64,000 bases of DNA, from assembly GCF_002973525.1 (NCBI RefSeq), contig NZ_PVEN01000001.1, positions 1,302,001 through 1,366,000 on the forward strand. Reading direction: 5' to 3'. The stretch's first letter is position 1; every line of letters starts with the position of its first letter. The position numbers were made by a program, and so were the translations under genes. Below are positions 17,833 through 26,812 of this stretch, piece after piece. This stretch comes from Paraburkholderia sp. BL21I4N1. GTDB lineage: Bacteria > Pseudomonadota > Gammaproteobacteria > Burkholderiales > Burkholderiaceae. The notes under the pieces are model-generated. The model worked only from the letters and a program-made list of their open reading frames with translations, ran no database searches and had not been told where the DNA came from.

Positions 17833-20791
17833 GCAATTGGTGGGCGTTGTTGGAAAGAGGTCGGTGGCTCACGCGGCAGGCGCCCGCATTTGCGAGGCGC
17901 CACTGTGGCGCGATCCGCGCGCGCAGATCGAACGAGAAACCGCCCGACGTGCGTTCGAAATGGTCGATGCGGCCGTTCGCGTCGGCGAGATACGGCACGC
18001 GTCGCGCGCTGGCCGCATCGATCACCGTGAAGCTCGCTTCGCCGCCGGTGAGATGCACATAGGTGCCGCCCGGACCGGGCAGATAACCGGCCACGCCCGT
18101 CGCGCTCGCCATGTCCGGCACTTTTCCGGGCGGCAGCCGCACGGTGCGCAATTGACCGCCGTCGCGCACCACCCAGCGTGCGCCGTCGCGTGCAATGCTC
18201 ATGTCGAGAAAATCCAGCACCTTGCGCGCGTATTCGGAGGAAAACACCGGATTCACCGGTTGCCGCAACACGGTGTCGAAAATCTGCTGCAACGCCTGCA
18301 CGGACGCGAACTTGGTGCCGGAGAACATGTGGTAGTAAATGTCCATCGGTTTGAAGCGGAGCGGCTGGTCCGTCATCGCGAAGGTTTCGAGCACGCGCGT
18401 GAAGCCGTAGTACGGTCCATGCCACAGATCGGTGTACAACTCTTCGTTCTGGTTCGGCGCGAACACCTGGAAGTAGCCGTCTTTCATCACGCCGAGAGGC
18501 GCGATCGCGGTCCAGCTCGGATAGCTCTTTGTAATCAGCGTGTCGCCGCCGTTCATGTTCAGCACACCCGCTTCATACGCTGCCTTCAGCACCGGCGCGG
18601 GCACCTGGCAGTCGCCGCTCCACAGCACCATGCGCACCGGCTTCGTGAGCGGCGTGATCTGTTTGTCGATGTAGCCGATCGACCCGCCGATCTCGCGGTC
18701 GATGTTGAAGCGGTAGCCGGGAATGTCGATCGACAGACCGGTGCTGTTGGTCTGGCTGCCGCCTTCGGTCGGCACGTCCTTGTCGTTCGAGATGCCGAGG
18801 CCGGTGACGCGCATCCATTGCAACGGATGCGTGTAAGTATGGGTCGCGACCTCGACATTCGGTAGTTCGAAAATGCGCCGGCCAAGCAGGCGCAAATGCG
18901 CGGCGAAAGCCTTGTATGGTCCGTCGTCGCTGACTTCGCCTTCGATCAGCGAGACCGTGGTCGGCATGCCCGAGTCGCGCAGTAGCCGGAACAGCACGTC
19001 GCCGGAATACTGCGGCGACGCGTCGGTGTTCGGCGTGCCGTGGTCGCTGAATTCCGCGCGCGACGCGAAACCGTCGCCGTCGATATGCGACATCAGCAGA
19101 CGGCGGCCATTCTCCGTGGTGGTGTCGGGCACCGGCATGTCGGCGGGCAAACGCAACGCGGCTTGCAGAAAAGCGATTGGCTGCGCGACCCAGCGCGCCT
19201 GATTGACCGCGCCGAGATCGAACACGCCGAACGGCCGCATTGCGTAGCCGCCCCACGGCGTGAGCGCCGCGCCGTCGATCACGAAGTTGCCCGAGCGCAG
19301 CCTCAGCAGCGAGCGGCTATGCGGGCCGACGCGCACCGCGGTGTAGTCGTGCGGGTCCGGGCGCGGCTTCATTTCAAAACCCATCAGCTTCGGATCGAAC
19401 GATTCGACCTCGAGTTTGCCTTTCGACGGCTGGCCCGGCACCACCTGCAAGTCGAGCTTCTGCGCGAGCGCCGGATCGAGTTGCGCGCCAAACGACGTGA
19501 ACACCGCGATCGGCAAGCCCGCGTCGACTTGCGCGGAGAGCCACGCGCGATATTCGGTGGCGCGCGGCACGTCGTTGTTCATCCACAGCACGATGCCGGC
19601 ATAGCGGTCGCGCAGATCGCCTTGCGGCAACGGCTCGCGCGCGTCGGCGTAGTCGATCCAGTAGCCCAGATAGTTCAGCGGCATGGCGAGAAAGCGCACG
19701 CCGGGCGACACGTTCAGATCGGTGCGCGCCGGCGGGTCCTGGATCACGAGAATGCGCCGGCGCAGCGGCTCGACCGCGCTCGCGCCCATGGTGACGAGCC
19801 CGCCGTCTGTCACATACGGCACGATACCTTGCGCGCGGATTTTGTCGACGGCGTCTTGCGCGCAGGCGCGATCGGAGGGCGGGCAATAGTCGATCGAAAT
19901 CGCCGGCAGATGATATTGCTCGCGAATCGTCTTCGCCTCGCCCAGCAGCCAGTCGCGATCGGCTTGCGGGACTTCCGTATAGCGTTGCTGCGCCTGATTC
20001 CAGCCGCGATATAAAGACTCGAATGCGACCGCATAAGCGAGATCGTGAATGTGCGGCAGAATTTCGAAGCCGCGATTCAGAATCAATTTCGCATTGGGAT
20101 AGCGCTGTTTGATGGCGCGGATTACCGCCACCAATCCGGCTTGTTGAGCGGCGCGATCGGATTCCGTTTTGGCTACCAGTTGCCATGAATCGAGCGTGTC
20201 GAGGAAAAAGCCGCGATAACCCTGATTCCAGAGCGGCGTAATGACGTGCTCGACATACCAGGCGGGCCAGCCCGGCTGACTCTGATCGACCACGCGCGAG
20301 GCCCATGCCTCGTTGTGACCCGCGAGCCAGGCTTTGGGCAGCGCCGCGTAGTAGCTGCGCGAAGGCAGCACTTCGCCGACGCTCGCGTAAGCGAACCAGG
20401 TGGTGTGCGGTAGCGCGTGCGCCAGTGGGTTGAAACCGCTGTCGGGTTCGACCACGGCGGCGTCGTAAGCGGACAGCAACTCGACGGGCGGATTCTTGCC
20501 GTAGTACAGCGCGAATGAAGGCTGGCGCGGGCTTGCGCCGGAAGGCGCCGCCGCAGCGGATAACGTCTGCGACGCCGGCGCGCCTGGGTCTATCGCATTG
20601 CCGGACTCCGTCGCGGCGTTGGCGACGGCGCCATGCAGCCAGACCAAAACCGTTAGGAGCGCAGGTAACGCGAACCGCGACGCAACCCGCACGAAGCGCC
20701 ATGCCGCGCGTTCACACCGCGCGGACATCGGCTCACGTGCTGCCGGCCGAAGCCAAACCCTGGGCGAGTAACGCGAGCCACGATGCGTCAT
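17807..20791 (-). CDS. pelA: Pel polysaccharide deacetylase/hydrolase PelA
   Basis: 994-residue periplasmic enzyme that both cleaves and deacetylates Pel. The N-terminal part is the GH114/GH166-like glycoside hydrolase (YYGKNPPVELLSAYDAAVVEPD; GYRGFFLDTLDSW); a central domain (VIQDPPARTDLNVSPGV) precedes the NodB-like deacetylase, with HIDGDGF supplying the catalytic Asp and ATHTYTHP the metal-binding His residues. ATG 20791 is the furthest start, but ATG 20728 would give a more ordinary 38-residue signal peptide (ending GAVANA); neither has a clear Shine-Dalgarno. First gene of the operon; it overlaps pelB by 26 nt. Confidence 0.94.
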   Translation of the reverse strand: MTHRGSRYSPRVWLRPAAREPMSARCERAAWRFVRVASRFALPALLTVLVWLHGAVANAATESGNAIDPGAPASQTLSAAAAPSGASPRQPSFALYYGKNPPVELLSAYDAAVVEPDSGFNPLAHALPHTTWFAYASVGEVLPSRSYYAALPKAWLAGHNEAWASRVVDQSQPGWPAWYVEHVITPLWNQGYRGFFLDTLDSWQLVAKTESDRAAQQAGLVAVIRAIKQRYPNAKLILNRGFEILPHIHDLAYAVAFESLYRGWNQAQQRYTEVPQADRDWLLGEAKTIREQYHLPAISIDYCPPSDRACAQDAVDKIRAQGIVPYVTDGGLVTMGASAVEPLRRRILVIQDPPARTDLNVSPGVRFLAMPLNYLGYWIDYADAREPLPQGDLRDRYAGIVLWMNNDVPRATEYRAWLSAQVDAGLPIAVFTSFGAQLDPALAQKLDLQVVPGQPSKGKLEVESFDPKLMGFEMKPRPDPHDYTAVRVGPHSRSLLRLRSGNFVIDGAALTPWGGYAMRPFGVFDLGAVNQARWVAQPIAFLQAALRLPADMPVPDTTTENGRRLLMSHIDGDGFASRAEFSDHGTPNTDASPQYSGDVLFRLLRDSGMPTTVSLIEGEVSDDGPYKAFAAHLRLLGRRIFELPNVEVATHTYTHPLQWMRVTGLGISNDKDVPTEGGSQTNSTGLSIDIPGYRFNIDREIGGSIGYIDKQITPLTKPVRMVLWSGDCQVPAPVLKAAYEAGVLNMNGGDTLITKSYPSWTAIAPLGVMKDGYFQVFAPNQNEELYTDLWHGPYYGFTRVLETFAMTDQPLRFKPMDIYYHMFSGTKFASVQALQQIFDTVLRQPVNPVFSSEYARKVLDFLDMSIARDGARWVVRDGGQLRTVRLPPGKVPDMASATGVAGYLPGPGGTYVHLTGGEASFTVIDAASARRVPYLADANGRIDHFERTSGGFSFDLRARIAPQWRLANAGACRVSHRPLSNNAHQLHVDVACDT

Positions 20792-20935
20792 TTATACGTG
20801 GCATTCGCCTGGGACGGCAAAAGTGACCCGGTACTTTCGCATCGATGTCGTCGCGCTCTCGGCAATGAGTTAGCGGCTATCTTAGTTAAGAATGCTTAAA
20901 GCGACTAGACTCGATTCTGGGTTTTTTGCTTTCGT

Positions 20936-20949
20936 CCAATACCTATTGG
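20936..20949. promoter_or_regulatory. Perfect inverted repeat upstream of pelA, candidate operator
   Basis: CCAATACCTATTGG is a perfect palindrome (6-bp arms, 2-bp centre) about 145 bp before the pelA start codon, in the AT-rich promoter part. On the minus strand a TTGAAA lies just upstream of it. It could be a dimeric regulator site; the protein is unknown. Confidence 0.35.
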
Positions 20950-21051
20950 CGGTAATTATTTTCAAAAAATGCATAGCGCATCGGTATTCAAATTATGCGT
21001 GGATGTTTCCACGATTTGTTTGAAACGCGGTGTGATCGGCAGAGGCTTTGC

Positions 21052-21070
21052 CGGCATGCGTTGCATGCCG
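21052..21070 (-). other. Hairpin downstream of the antiporter gene
   Basis: CGGCATGC (21052-21059) and GCATGCCG (21063-21070) form an 8-bp stem around a 3-nt loop, 60 nt past the stop of the antiporter gene. No T tract follows on the minus strand, so it may be a factor-dependent terminator or a 3' end stabiliser. Confidence 0.35.
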
Positions 21071-21129
21071 TTTGCATCGCGGCCGGTATGGCTTCGCTTC
21101 GGTATCCGGCGTGATCCGCTTATCCGCTT

Positions 21130-22455
21130 TCAGCTTTCCCGGCTGCGCAAGCGGTGATACCAGTTCATCAACGGCGTAGCCGATACACCATGAATCACGA
21201 CAGACGCTGCAATCACCGCGAGCGTTAGCGGCACGAGGCGCGTGACGTCGGCGGGGGCGCCGTTTTCGAGCGTGTACGCAAGGTAGTAAAAGGAGCCGAT
21301 GCCGCGAATGCCGAACCAGCTCATCAAACGCCGTTGCGTGGGTGTCGCGCTCGAACCGAGCAGCGAGAGTTCGACCGCAACCGGCCGCACGATCGCAAAC
21401 AACGCGGCGCATAGCGCCACCGTCTGCCACGTGAAGAGCGGCCCCGGCAAGTTGGCGAGCACGTTGCCGACCATCGCCATGACGGCCACTTCGGCAATGC
21501 GTTCGAGTTCGATCGTAAAGCCGAGCACCGACTCCGTCATATAGGCGTGTGCTTTGTCGGGATGCGCGGCGGTGGCGTCGACGTCTTCGGAATCGACCGT
21601 GCCGATCGCCTGGCGCGGCGAGATACCGCCGCTCGCGCGATGCTCGACGCGGCGCATCGCGACGCCCGCCGCGAACACCGCGAGGAATCCGTACGTGTTC
21701 GCGAGTTGCGCGGCGCCGAACGACAACACGATCAGACCTAACGCGAAAAAGCCTTCCAGTCCCAAGGCCTGCGCGTGACGTGTGCGCAACCAGGCAACCG
21801 CATGCGTGGTCGCCCAGCCTAGCCCGCCGCCGATCAGGATCGCGCCCGCCACGCCCCACACCATGCCGGCGAGGAGCGCGAGATTCAGCAAGCCGGCCGC
21901 GTGCCCCGCCGGCGCGGCGCAGACCGCGAGGCCGAGCGCCGCGAAGGGCAGGGCAATGCCGTCGTTCAGGCCGCCTTCGCCGGAGAGCGCGAAGCGCAAC
22001 AGGTCGTGATCGCCGGGGTTGTGGACCTGCACGTCGTGCGCGAGTACGGGATCGGTCGGCGCGAGGATCGCGGCGAGCAGCAAGGCCGGCCCCCAGGCTA
22101 ATTGCAGAACGTAGACGCCGAATAGCGTGAGCAGCGGAATGGTCGCCAGCATCGCGACGAAGCCCAACCGCAGCGGCACGGTCCAGAGTTTGTCGAATAC
22201 GCCGAGCCGCAGCCGCAGACCGATGGCGAACAGCGAGACGAGCAGCGCGATTTCGGTGACGACGCGCAGCACGTGCGCGTCGGCGGCCATATCGAGGCGC
22301 AACAGGTCGAAGCCGGGCGGCCCGAGCAGGTAGCCCGTCAGCAGGTAAAACATCGCGGCGCTGACGGGCAGTCGCCGCAGGGTTGTCGCCGCCACGCCCA
22401 TGAAAACGAGCACGGCGCCGACGATGAGAAACCACAGTGTTTCGTGCATGAGCAT
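21130..22455 (-). CDS. CPA1-type cation/proton antiporter
   Basis: 441-residue inner membrane antiporter with about 12 transmembrane segments, resembling NhaP-like members of the monovalent cation:proton antiporter-1 family. The characteristic motifs are APTDPVLA (about residues 130-137) and SGEGGLNDG (about 160-168), holding the membrane Asp residues expected to bind cation and proton. There is no long cytoplasmic regulatory tail. ATG 22455 (MLMHETLW) and ATG 22449 are equally possible. The ion specificity (Na+, K+) cannot be told from sequence. It is in the same direction as pel but separated by a 338-bp gap. Confidence 0.88.
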   Translation of the reverse strand: MLMHETLWFLIVGAVLVFMGVAATTLRRLPVSAAMFYLLTGYLLGPPGFDLLRLDMAADAHVLRVVTEIALLVSLFAIGLRLRLGVFDKLWTVPLRLGFVAMLATIPLLTLFGVYVLQLAWGPALLLAAILAPTDPVLAHDVQVHNPGDHDLLRFALSGEGGLNDGIALPFAALGLAVCAAPAGHAAGLLNLALLAGMVWGVAGAILIGGGLGWATTHAVAWLRTRHAQALGLEGFFALGLIVLSFGAAQLANTYGFLAVFAAGVAMRRVEHRASGGISPRQAIGTVDSEDVDATAAHPDKAHAYMTESVLGFTIELERIAEVAVMAMVGNVLANLPGPLFTWQTVALCAALFAIVRPVAVELSLLGSSATPTQRRLMSWFGIRGIGSFYYLAYTLENGAPADVTRLVPLTLAVIAASVVIHGVSATPLMNWYHRLRSRES

Positions 22456-22526
22456 CCGGTGAAGGCCGGCATGCGGGTGGCGCTTGCGTGACCGGTTGAG
22501 GAGGGCGCGAGGCCGGACGCGTTGCG

Positions 22527-22934
22527 CTAGGGCTCGCGTCCGAATGCTTCGCGCAACTTGCGCTTGGCTTGTTGCAGTGTGGCGCGCCGTGTTTTGGGCA
22601 GGTTCTTGCCCGCGCGATTGATATAGAAATTCAGCATCGACATGGCCGACTGAAACGGCGTGCCTTTACGGCGACGACTCCGCGCGGAGGATTGCTTAAG
22701 CGAGTGCGCGATGGTTTCGGCACTACCGGTTTTGAAAATATCGTGCTCGATATCCATCGCGTCGCTGGTTTCCATCACGTGGTGCGACCATTTCTGAGTA
22801 CTGCTGGCGGAACCGGTCGATGCTTTCGCGCGATGCGCCGCGTGGGCTTGGGCATGCCGCTGACGCGGTGGCCGGCCCGATTTGCCACGCGCGACCGGGC
22901 GCTTCGATTTGCTGCTGGCTTTTCGGGTGGCCAT
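22527..22934 (-). CDS. DUF3175 domain-containing protein
   Basis: 135 residues. The first 45 are very basic and low-complexity (KRPVARGKSGRPPRQRHAQ), and may bind nucleic acid. The remainder is the DUF3175 domain: KWSHHVMETSDAMDIEHDIF, IAHSLKQSSARSRRRKGTPF, then SAMSMLNFYINRAGKNLP. The function of the family is unknown; members are often next to stress-type genes, as here. ATG 22934 follows AGGAA at good spacing. Confidence 0.85.
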   Translation of the reverse strand: MATRKASSKSKRPVARGKSGRPPRQRHAQAHAAHRAKASTGSASSTQKWSHHVMETSDAMDIEHDIFKTGSAETIAHSLKQSSARSRRRKGTPFQSAMSMLNFYINRAGKNLPKTRRATLQQAKRKLREAFGREP

Positions 22935-23029
22935 GGTTTCTGTTCCTGATCAATGTGTAGCTGCAGCGAAGTGAAACGCGGCGGCCGCCGCAAGCACGGC
23001 AGGCCGGCGCATCCGGCCGGGTGTGGCCT

Positions 23030-23557
23030 TTAAAGCTTCAGCCCGCCCGCCTCGGGCGCATCCGACGATCCCGCCGGAATATCGCCGACGCCGAGGTCGT
23101 CGCGTGTATCGTACGCACCGCGGCCCCAATAGGGTTCGCTGCCGTAGTACTGATGCACGGAGGTGGCCCAGGTCTGGTCCGCCATGGCCGGCCAGTGATC
23201 CTTGTCGAATCCCGGCGCGTTCTTCACGCGCTCGGCGGTCATGTTGAGCGTGAAGCACTTCTGCTCGGTATCGAGCGTCAATGCATGCCATGGAATCGCC
23301 ATCAGTTTGTCGCCGATGCCGAGGAAACCGCCGCTCGACAGCACCGCATACGCCACGCGGCCCGAGCCAACGTCGAGCATGATGTCCTTGATTTTGCCGA
23401 TGTCTTCGCCGTCGCTGCTGAGCACCTTGTTGCCGTCGAGAGTGGCCGCGGCCATCACGTCCGGACCGGGACCGTCCGCGGTTGCGCTGCCCTTGCCGAC
23501 GATGCGGGCGCCCTGGCCCTGGCTCATGCCGGCTTGCGTCTGTGTCTGGTTGAGCAT
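23030..23557 (-). CDS. PRC-barrel domain-containing protein
   Basis: 175 residues with a PRC-barrel domain in the middle (VLSSDGEDIGKIKDIMLDV, VAYAVLSSGGFLGIGDKLMA, IPWHALTLD), the small beta-barrel first seen in photosynthetic reaction centre H subunits and RimM. The C-terminal tail (HQYYGSEPYWGRGAYDTRDD) is typical of soil-bacterial stress-associated members. ATG 23557 (MLNQTQTQ) is chosen because GGAGGAG lies seven bases upstream; the frame continues to 23590 without a binding site. No signal peptide; soluble. The molecular role is unknown. Confidence 0.85.
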   Translation of the reverse strand: MLNQTQTQAGMSQGQGARIVGKGSATADGPGPDVMAAATLDGNKVLSSDGEDIGKIKDIMLDVGSGRVAYAVLSSGGFLGIGDKLMAIPWHALTLDTEQKCFTLNMTAERVKNAPGFDKDHWPAMADQTWATSVHQYYGSEPYWGRGAYDTRDDLGVGDIPAGSSDAPEAGGLKL

Positions 23558-23781
23558 GATGTGACTCCTCCACTGGTTGGATGTACGCAAGGTGCAGCAA
23601 CCGGCGTTCCTCGGTTTCGTTACGGTTGCTTGCGGGTGCCGCGTGAGGTCGCGTTGACTCGCGTTTTAAAAAGCGCCTGGTGAGGCATGGCCCTTGCGGC
23701 TCGCTTGGGCAACGGCGCGCATGCCGTCGAGGTGACGCGGCAACCGCTGCGCAGTTCGCACACTCACTCAGGGAGATCTCA

Positions 23782-24084
23782 ATGAAATACGCAAAGGCAT
23801 TAGTCGTTTCGGCACTCGTCGCGATGTCGGGCGCGGCGTTCGCGCAGTCGGGCGGCGGCAATGGCAACGGTGGCGGTGGCGGTGGGACCGGCGGGTCGGG
23901 TAACGCACACGGCGCGGCGACGGCGGCGCCCACGGCGGGGAATCAGCCGGCGTCGGGCGGAGCGATGAGTTCCGGATCGACAAAGATGAATCACACCGCC
24001 AAAAAGACCAAGAGCAAGAAGCCGATGACCGATTCGACCAATAGTCCGGGCGCCGATGCGAGCAGCGATACGAAAGGGCAGTGA
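23782..24084 (+). CDS. Small exported Gly/Lys-rich protein
   Basis: 100 residues. A clear signal peptide (MKYAKALVVSALVAMSGAAFA) is followed by a Gly/Asn-rich stretch (residues 24-45) and a Ser/Lys/Thr-rich tail (KKTKSKKPMTD), so the mature protein is probably disordered. ATG 23782 follows AGGGAG. Unrecognised family, common in type to small periplasmic proteins of Burkholderia. Function unknown. Confidence 0.75.
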   Translation: MKYAKALVVSALVAMSGAAFAQSGGGNGNGGGGGGTGGSGNAHGAATAAPTAGNQPASGGAMSSGSTKMNHTAKKTKSKKPMTDSTNSPGADASSDTKGQ

Positions 24085-24175
24085 GCGGCTAATTGCTTGA
24101 CCCGTTGATCCGCGCCATTGTGTGGCGCGGATCGAATCGCGCTGCTGGTGGCCGCGCCGCCGCGACCGTCAGCGC

Positions 24176-25513
24176 TCAATGCGCGGCTTGCTTTACCTCG
24201 CGCGCCCGGGTTGTTCCACCGGCTCGCGTCGCCCGTGATGAAGTCCGTCCACCCGCTTTGCTATTCGCCTGCGCCGCGATCTCTTTGCGCACCACGCGCG
24301 ACTTCTTCAGCAAACTCGTCAGCGTATCGTCGACGCTATCCGCGACTGCCGCCTCGCGCGTCTTGCGACCCTTCGCGCCGGCCTGACGCGCCAACCTCGC
24401 CGCACGTTTCTCCGCATGCGCGAGCAACGCGGCAAACGCGACTTCATCCACCCGCAAACCACGCCGCGTCTGACCCGGCGGCAGCGTCTGCAGCTCGTCC
24501 GCTTCAAACGCGCCGATCACCGCCGGATGAATGTAGCAACGCCGGCACACCGCGGGCGTATTGCGCAACAAAACCGCCACGTCCTTGACGGTCGCCACGA
24601 GATGACGGCGCGCTTCGGCCGCGCTGCCGCAGATCAGCCGCCGTAACGCGGCCAGCGCGTAGACACTGCCGGCCCACGTTCGATAGTCCTTGGCGGTGAA
24701 ATCCGCCCCGCTCGCACGACGCAGGTAGTCGTTGATATCGGCCGAACCGATCGTGCGGCGCGAGCCGTCGTCATCGAGATACTGGAACAGGTCGTGGCCC
24801 GGCAATTCGGCGCAGCGTCGCACGATCCGCTTGATGCGCGGATTGTTCACCGTGACGTCGTGCTCGATGCCGCTTTTGCCGCGAAACCTGAAACGCAATT
24901 GCCCGGCTTCGATTTTCAAATGCTTCTTGCGCAGCGTCGTCAAACCGTACGACTGGTTATCGCGCGCGTATTCGACACTGCCGATGCGGATCAGCGTCGT
25001 GTCCAACAACTGCACGATCGCGGCGATCACCTTGTCGCACGGCATACCCGGCAGTTTCAGATCGCGCGCCACGCGAGCGCGGATCTTCGGCAGCGCGCGG
25101 CCGAACTCAGCCATGCGCTCGTATTTGTCGGCGTCGCGCGTCTCGCGCCAGCGCGGGTGGTAGCGGTACTGCTTGCGGCCGCGCGCGTCACGGCCGGTCG
25201 CCTGGATATGGCCGCGCGCGTCAGGGCAAATCCACACGTCTTCATACGCTGGGGGAATCGCCAGTGCGTTGATGCGCTGGATCTGCTCGTCGTCGTCGAT
25301 ACGCTTGCCGGCCACGTCGAAGTAGGTGAAACCGTCTTTATCGCGCTTGCGGGTGTAGCCGGGTTTGGAATCGTCGGCGTGGCGCAGGCCTGGCGGCATG
25401 GACGGCGGCGCGGCCGGCGTCGCGCCTTGATTCGCGCTTTGCCTCGCGCCTGATGCTGCGCTATCGCCGCGACGTTCTGTGCGGCGTGGGTTCGGAATGG
25501 GCGTGTCGGTCAT
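24176..25513 (-). CDS. DNA topoisomerase IB
   Basis: Bacterial type IB topoisomerase of the poxvirus-like class, 445 residues, relaxing supercoils through a 3'-phosphotyrosyl intermediate. Visible: N-terminal topoisomerase domain (GFTYFDVAGKRIDDDEQIQRI, IPPAYEDVWICPD), catalytic-domain motifs RIGSVEYARDNQSYGLTTL, FRGKSG (lysine), FTAKDYRTWAGS (arginine) and the catalytic Tyr327 in CRRCYIHPAV. Length is greater than the 314-residue viral enzyme owing to a Pro/Ala-rich start and a Lys/Arg/Ala-rich tail of about 90 residues. ATG 25513 is used; an in-frame TTG at 25534 is possible. Nearby genes are stress-type, consistent with accessory use. Confidence 0.92.
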   Translation of the reverse strand: MTDTPIPNPRRTERRGDSAASGARQSANQGATPAAPPSMPPGLRHADDSKPGYTRKRDKDGFTYFDVAGKRIDDDEQIQRINALAIPPAYEDVWICPDARGHIQATGRDARGRKQYRYHPRWRETRDADKYERMAEFGRALPKIRARVARDLKLPGMPCDKVIAAIVQLLDTTLIRIGSVEYARDNQSYGLTTLRKKHLKIEAGQLRFRFRGKSGIEHDVTVNNPRIKRIVRRCAELPGHDLFQYLDDDGSRRTIGSADINDYLRRASGADFTAKDYRTWAGSVYALAALRRLICGSAAEARRHLVATVKDVAVLLRNTPAVCRRCYIHPAVIGAFEADELQTLPPGQTRRGLRVDEVAFAALLAHAEKRAARLARQAGAKGRKTREAAVADSVDDTLTSLLKKSRVVRKEIAAQANSKAGGRTSSRATRAGGTTRAREVKQAAH

Positions 25514-25656
25514 GGTCGCAGGTAGAAGTTTCAAGCTTGGGGCGCGGATGGGGCGCTAAATCACCGATGTCTGCGCATCAAGCAAAGGGAGTGCCCAGCG
25601 CATGCCGCGACGTACTGCGAAAACGCGAGCGGAACGGTCCTTGCGCAACTTCACTA

Positions 25657-25692
25657 CCGACATCAACCCCGACATCAACCCCGACATCAACC
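25657..25692. repeat. 12-bp tandem repeat, three perfect copies
   Basis: CCGACATCAACC occurs three times head to tail directly before the ribosome-binding site (AAGGAG) of the gene at 25709. It lies in the untranslated leader; copy number could vary between strains. Confidence 0.8.
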
Positions 25693-25708
25693 CTCGAAGG
25701 AGCACACC

Positions 25709-26059
25709 ATGAGCAGCACGCTAAACCCCGATGAAGCGCCGCAACAGGTCGTTAAAGAGACGTCCGGCACGACCGGCGCGCTCGGTCCGAGCGATTCGTC
25801 CGACAGTGGCAGCGACGTCGCCGGCGCGAAGCGCCATGCGTTCGACGTCGATTCGGAACTGGACAACCACGCGCTCGAAACCGGCGACAGCGAACTCGGC
25901 AGCGATACGGATCGCGCGGGCACCGGCGAGCGCGCCGCGGCCGACGGCGACTCGACGCTCACCCCGGACCGCGATATCGAACCGGACCGCGTGATCGATC
26001 CGATCGACCCGTTGGCTCGCGACGACGACGGCCTCGACGACGATCCGCACGGACTTTGA
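25709..26059 (+). CDS. Acidic low-complexity protein of unknown function
   Basis: 116 residues, strongly acidic and Asp/Ser/Gly-rich (GPSDSSDSGSD, DNHALETGDSELGSDTDRAG), with no hydrophobic core, so probably intrinsically disordered and soluble. AAGGAG lies eight bases before ATG 25709. Not recognised as a functional family. It is the first of a run of plus-strand stress-type genes. Confidence 0.7.
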   Translation: MSSTLNPDEAPQQVVKETSGTTGALGPSDSSDSGSDVAGAKRHAFDVDSELDNHALETGDSELGSDTDRAGTGERAAADGDSTLTPDRDIEPDRVIDPIDPLARDDDGLDDDPHGL

Positions 26060-26164
26060 TACGCGGATACCGACATAGGCACACCTTTTGCTGATGTCCC
26101 CACAACGAAGGGACCGCGCCGTGTAATGCGCCCGGTCCCGGCAGGCAACTGAAGGAGAACACGA

Positions 26165-26716
26165 ATGAGCAACACGCTGAATGGCTGCAAGATCGCGGTC
26201 CTCGCCATGGACGGATTCGAACAGGCGGAACTGATCGAGCCGAAGCGCGCGCTCGCCGATGCGGGCGCCACCGTGCACGTCATTTCGTCGAAGCCCGGCA
26301 AGATTCAGGGCTTCAAACACGTCGACAAGGGCGAAGCAGTCGACGTCGACACCACCTTCGACAGAGTCACCGCGTCCGACTACGACGCCGTGGTGCTGCC
26401 GGGCGGGGTGGTGAACGGCGACGCGATCCGTCTGCTGCCGCAGGCGCAAGCCTTCGTCAAAGCCGCCGACAGCGCGAAGAAACCGATCGCGGTGATCTGC
26501 CACGGCGCCTGGCTGCCGGTGTCGGCGGGGATCATCAAGGGCCGCACGGTGACGAGCTGGCCGAGCTTGCAGGACGATATTCGCAATGCGGGCGGAACGT
26601 GGGTCGACCAGGAGGTCGTCGAGGACGGCAACCTGATTACGAGCCGCAAACCCGACGATCTTCCCGCATTCAATAAAACGCTGATTGCGCAACTATCCAG
26701 GCGCAAGGCGGCTTAA
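26165..26716 (+). CDS. DJ-1/PfpI family protein
   Basis: 183-residue member of the DJ-1/PfpI class I glutamine amidotransferase-like superfamily, close to the YhbO/YraA type that includes stress-induced deglycases. The nucleophile Cys112 lies in the elbow AVICHGAWLP, followed by the usual His. The conserved early Glu is in the GFEQAEL segment. Full length, cytoplasmic. AAGGAG precedes ATG 26165 by seven bases. A GGGACCG/CGGTCCC inverted repeat at 26110-26139 lies in the leader. Whether the activity is protease, deglycase or chaperone cannot be decided from sequence. Confidence 0.9.
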   Translation: MSNTLNGCKIAVLAMDGFEQAELIEPKRALADAGATVHVISSKPGKIQGFKHVDKGEAVDVDTTFDRVTASDYDAVVLPGGVVNGDAIRLLPQAQAFVKAADSAKKPIAVICHGAWLPVSAGIIKGRTVTSWPSLQDDIRNAGGTWVDQEVVEDGNLITSRKPDDLPAFNKTLIAQLSRRKAA

Positions 26717-26812
26717 GCGCGAGCGATCGACGCGGCGCGCCGGCTCACGAAACCGGTGGCGCCGCGTGGCAGCGCTGCGCGTCGGTGAACCCGTCGACCA
26801 GGGAGAAAATGC

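Larger units (their letters stand above)
20792..21129. promoter_or_regulatory. pel operon upstream region
   Basis: 338 bp between the antiporter stop and pelA. AT-rich from about 20870 to 20990, as expected for the pel promoter, read on the minus strand. It contains a perfect 14-bp inverted repeat at 20936-20949 and a hairpin at 21052-21070. I find no acceptable sigma-54 element (GG-N10-GC) in it. Confidence 0.5.

Noticed and set aside
20792..21129. Sigma-54 promoter for pelA
   Set aside because: Given sigma-54 genes in the window I looked for GG-N10-GC on the minus strand; the nearest candidates have wrong spacing.
23580..23640. GGAAC element upstream of the PRC-barrel gene as a general-stress ECF promoter
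   Set aside because: The -10 half does not match convincingly and the same pattern was not found before the other stress-type genes.
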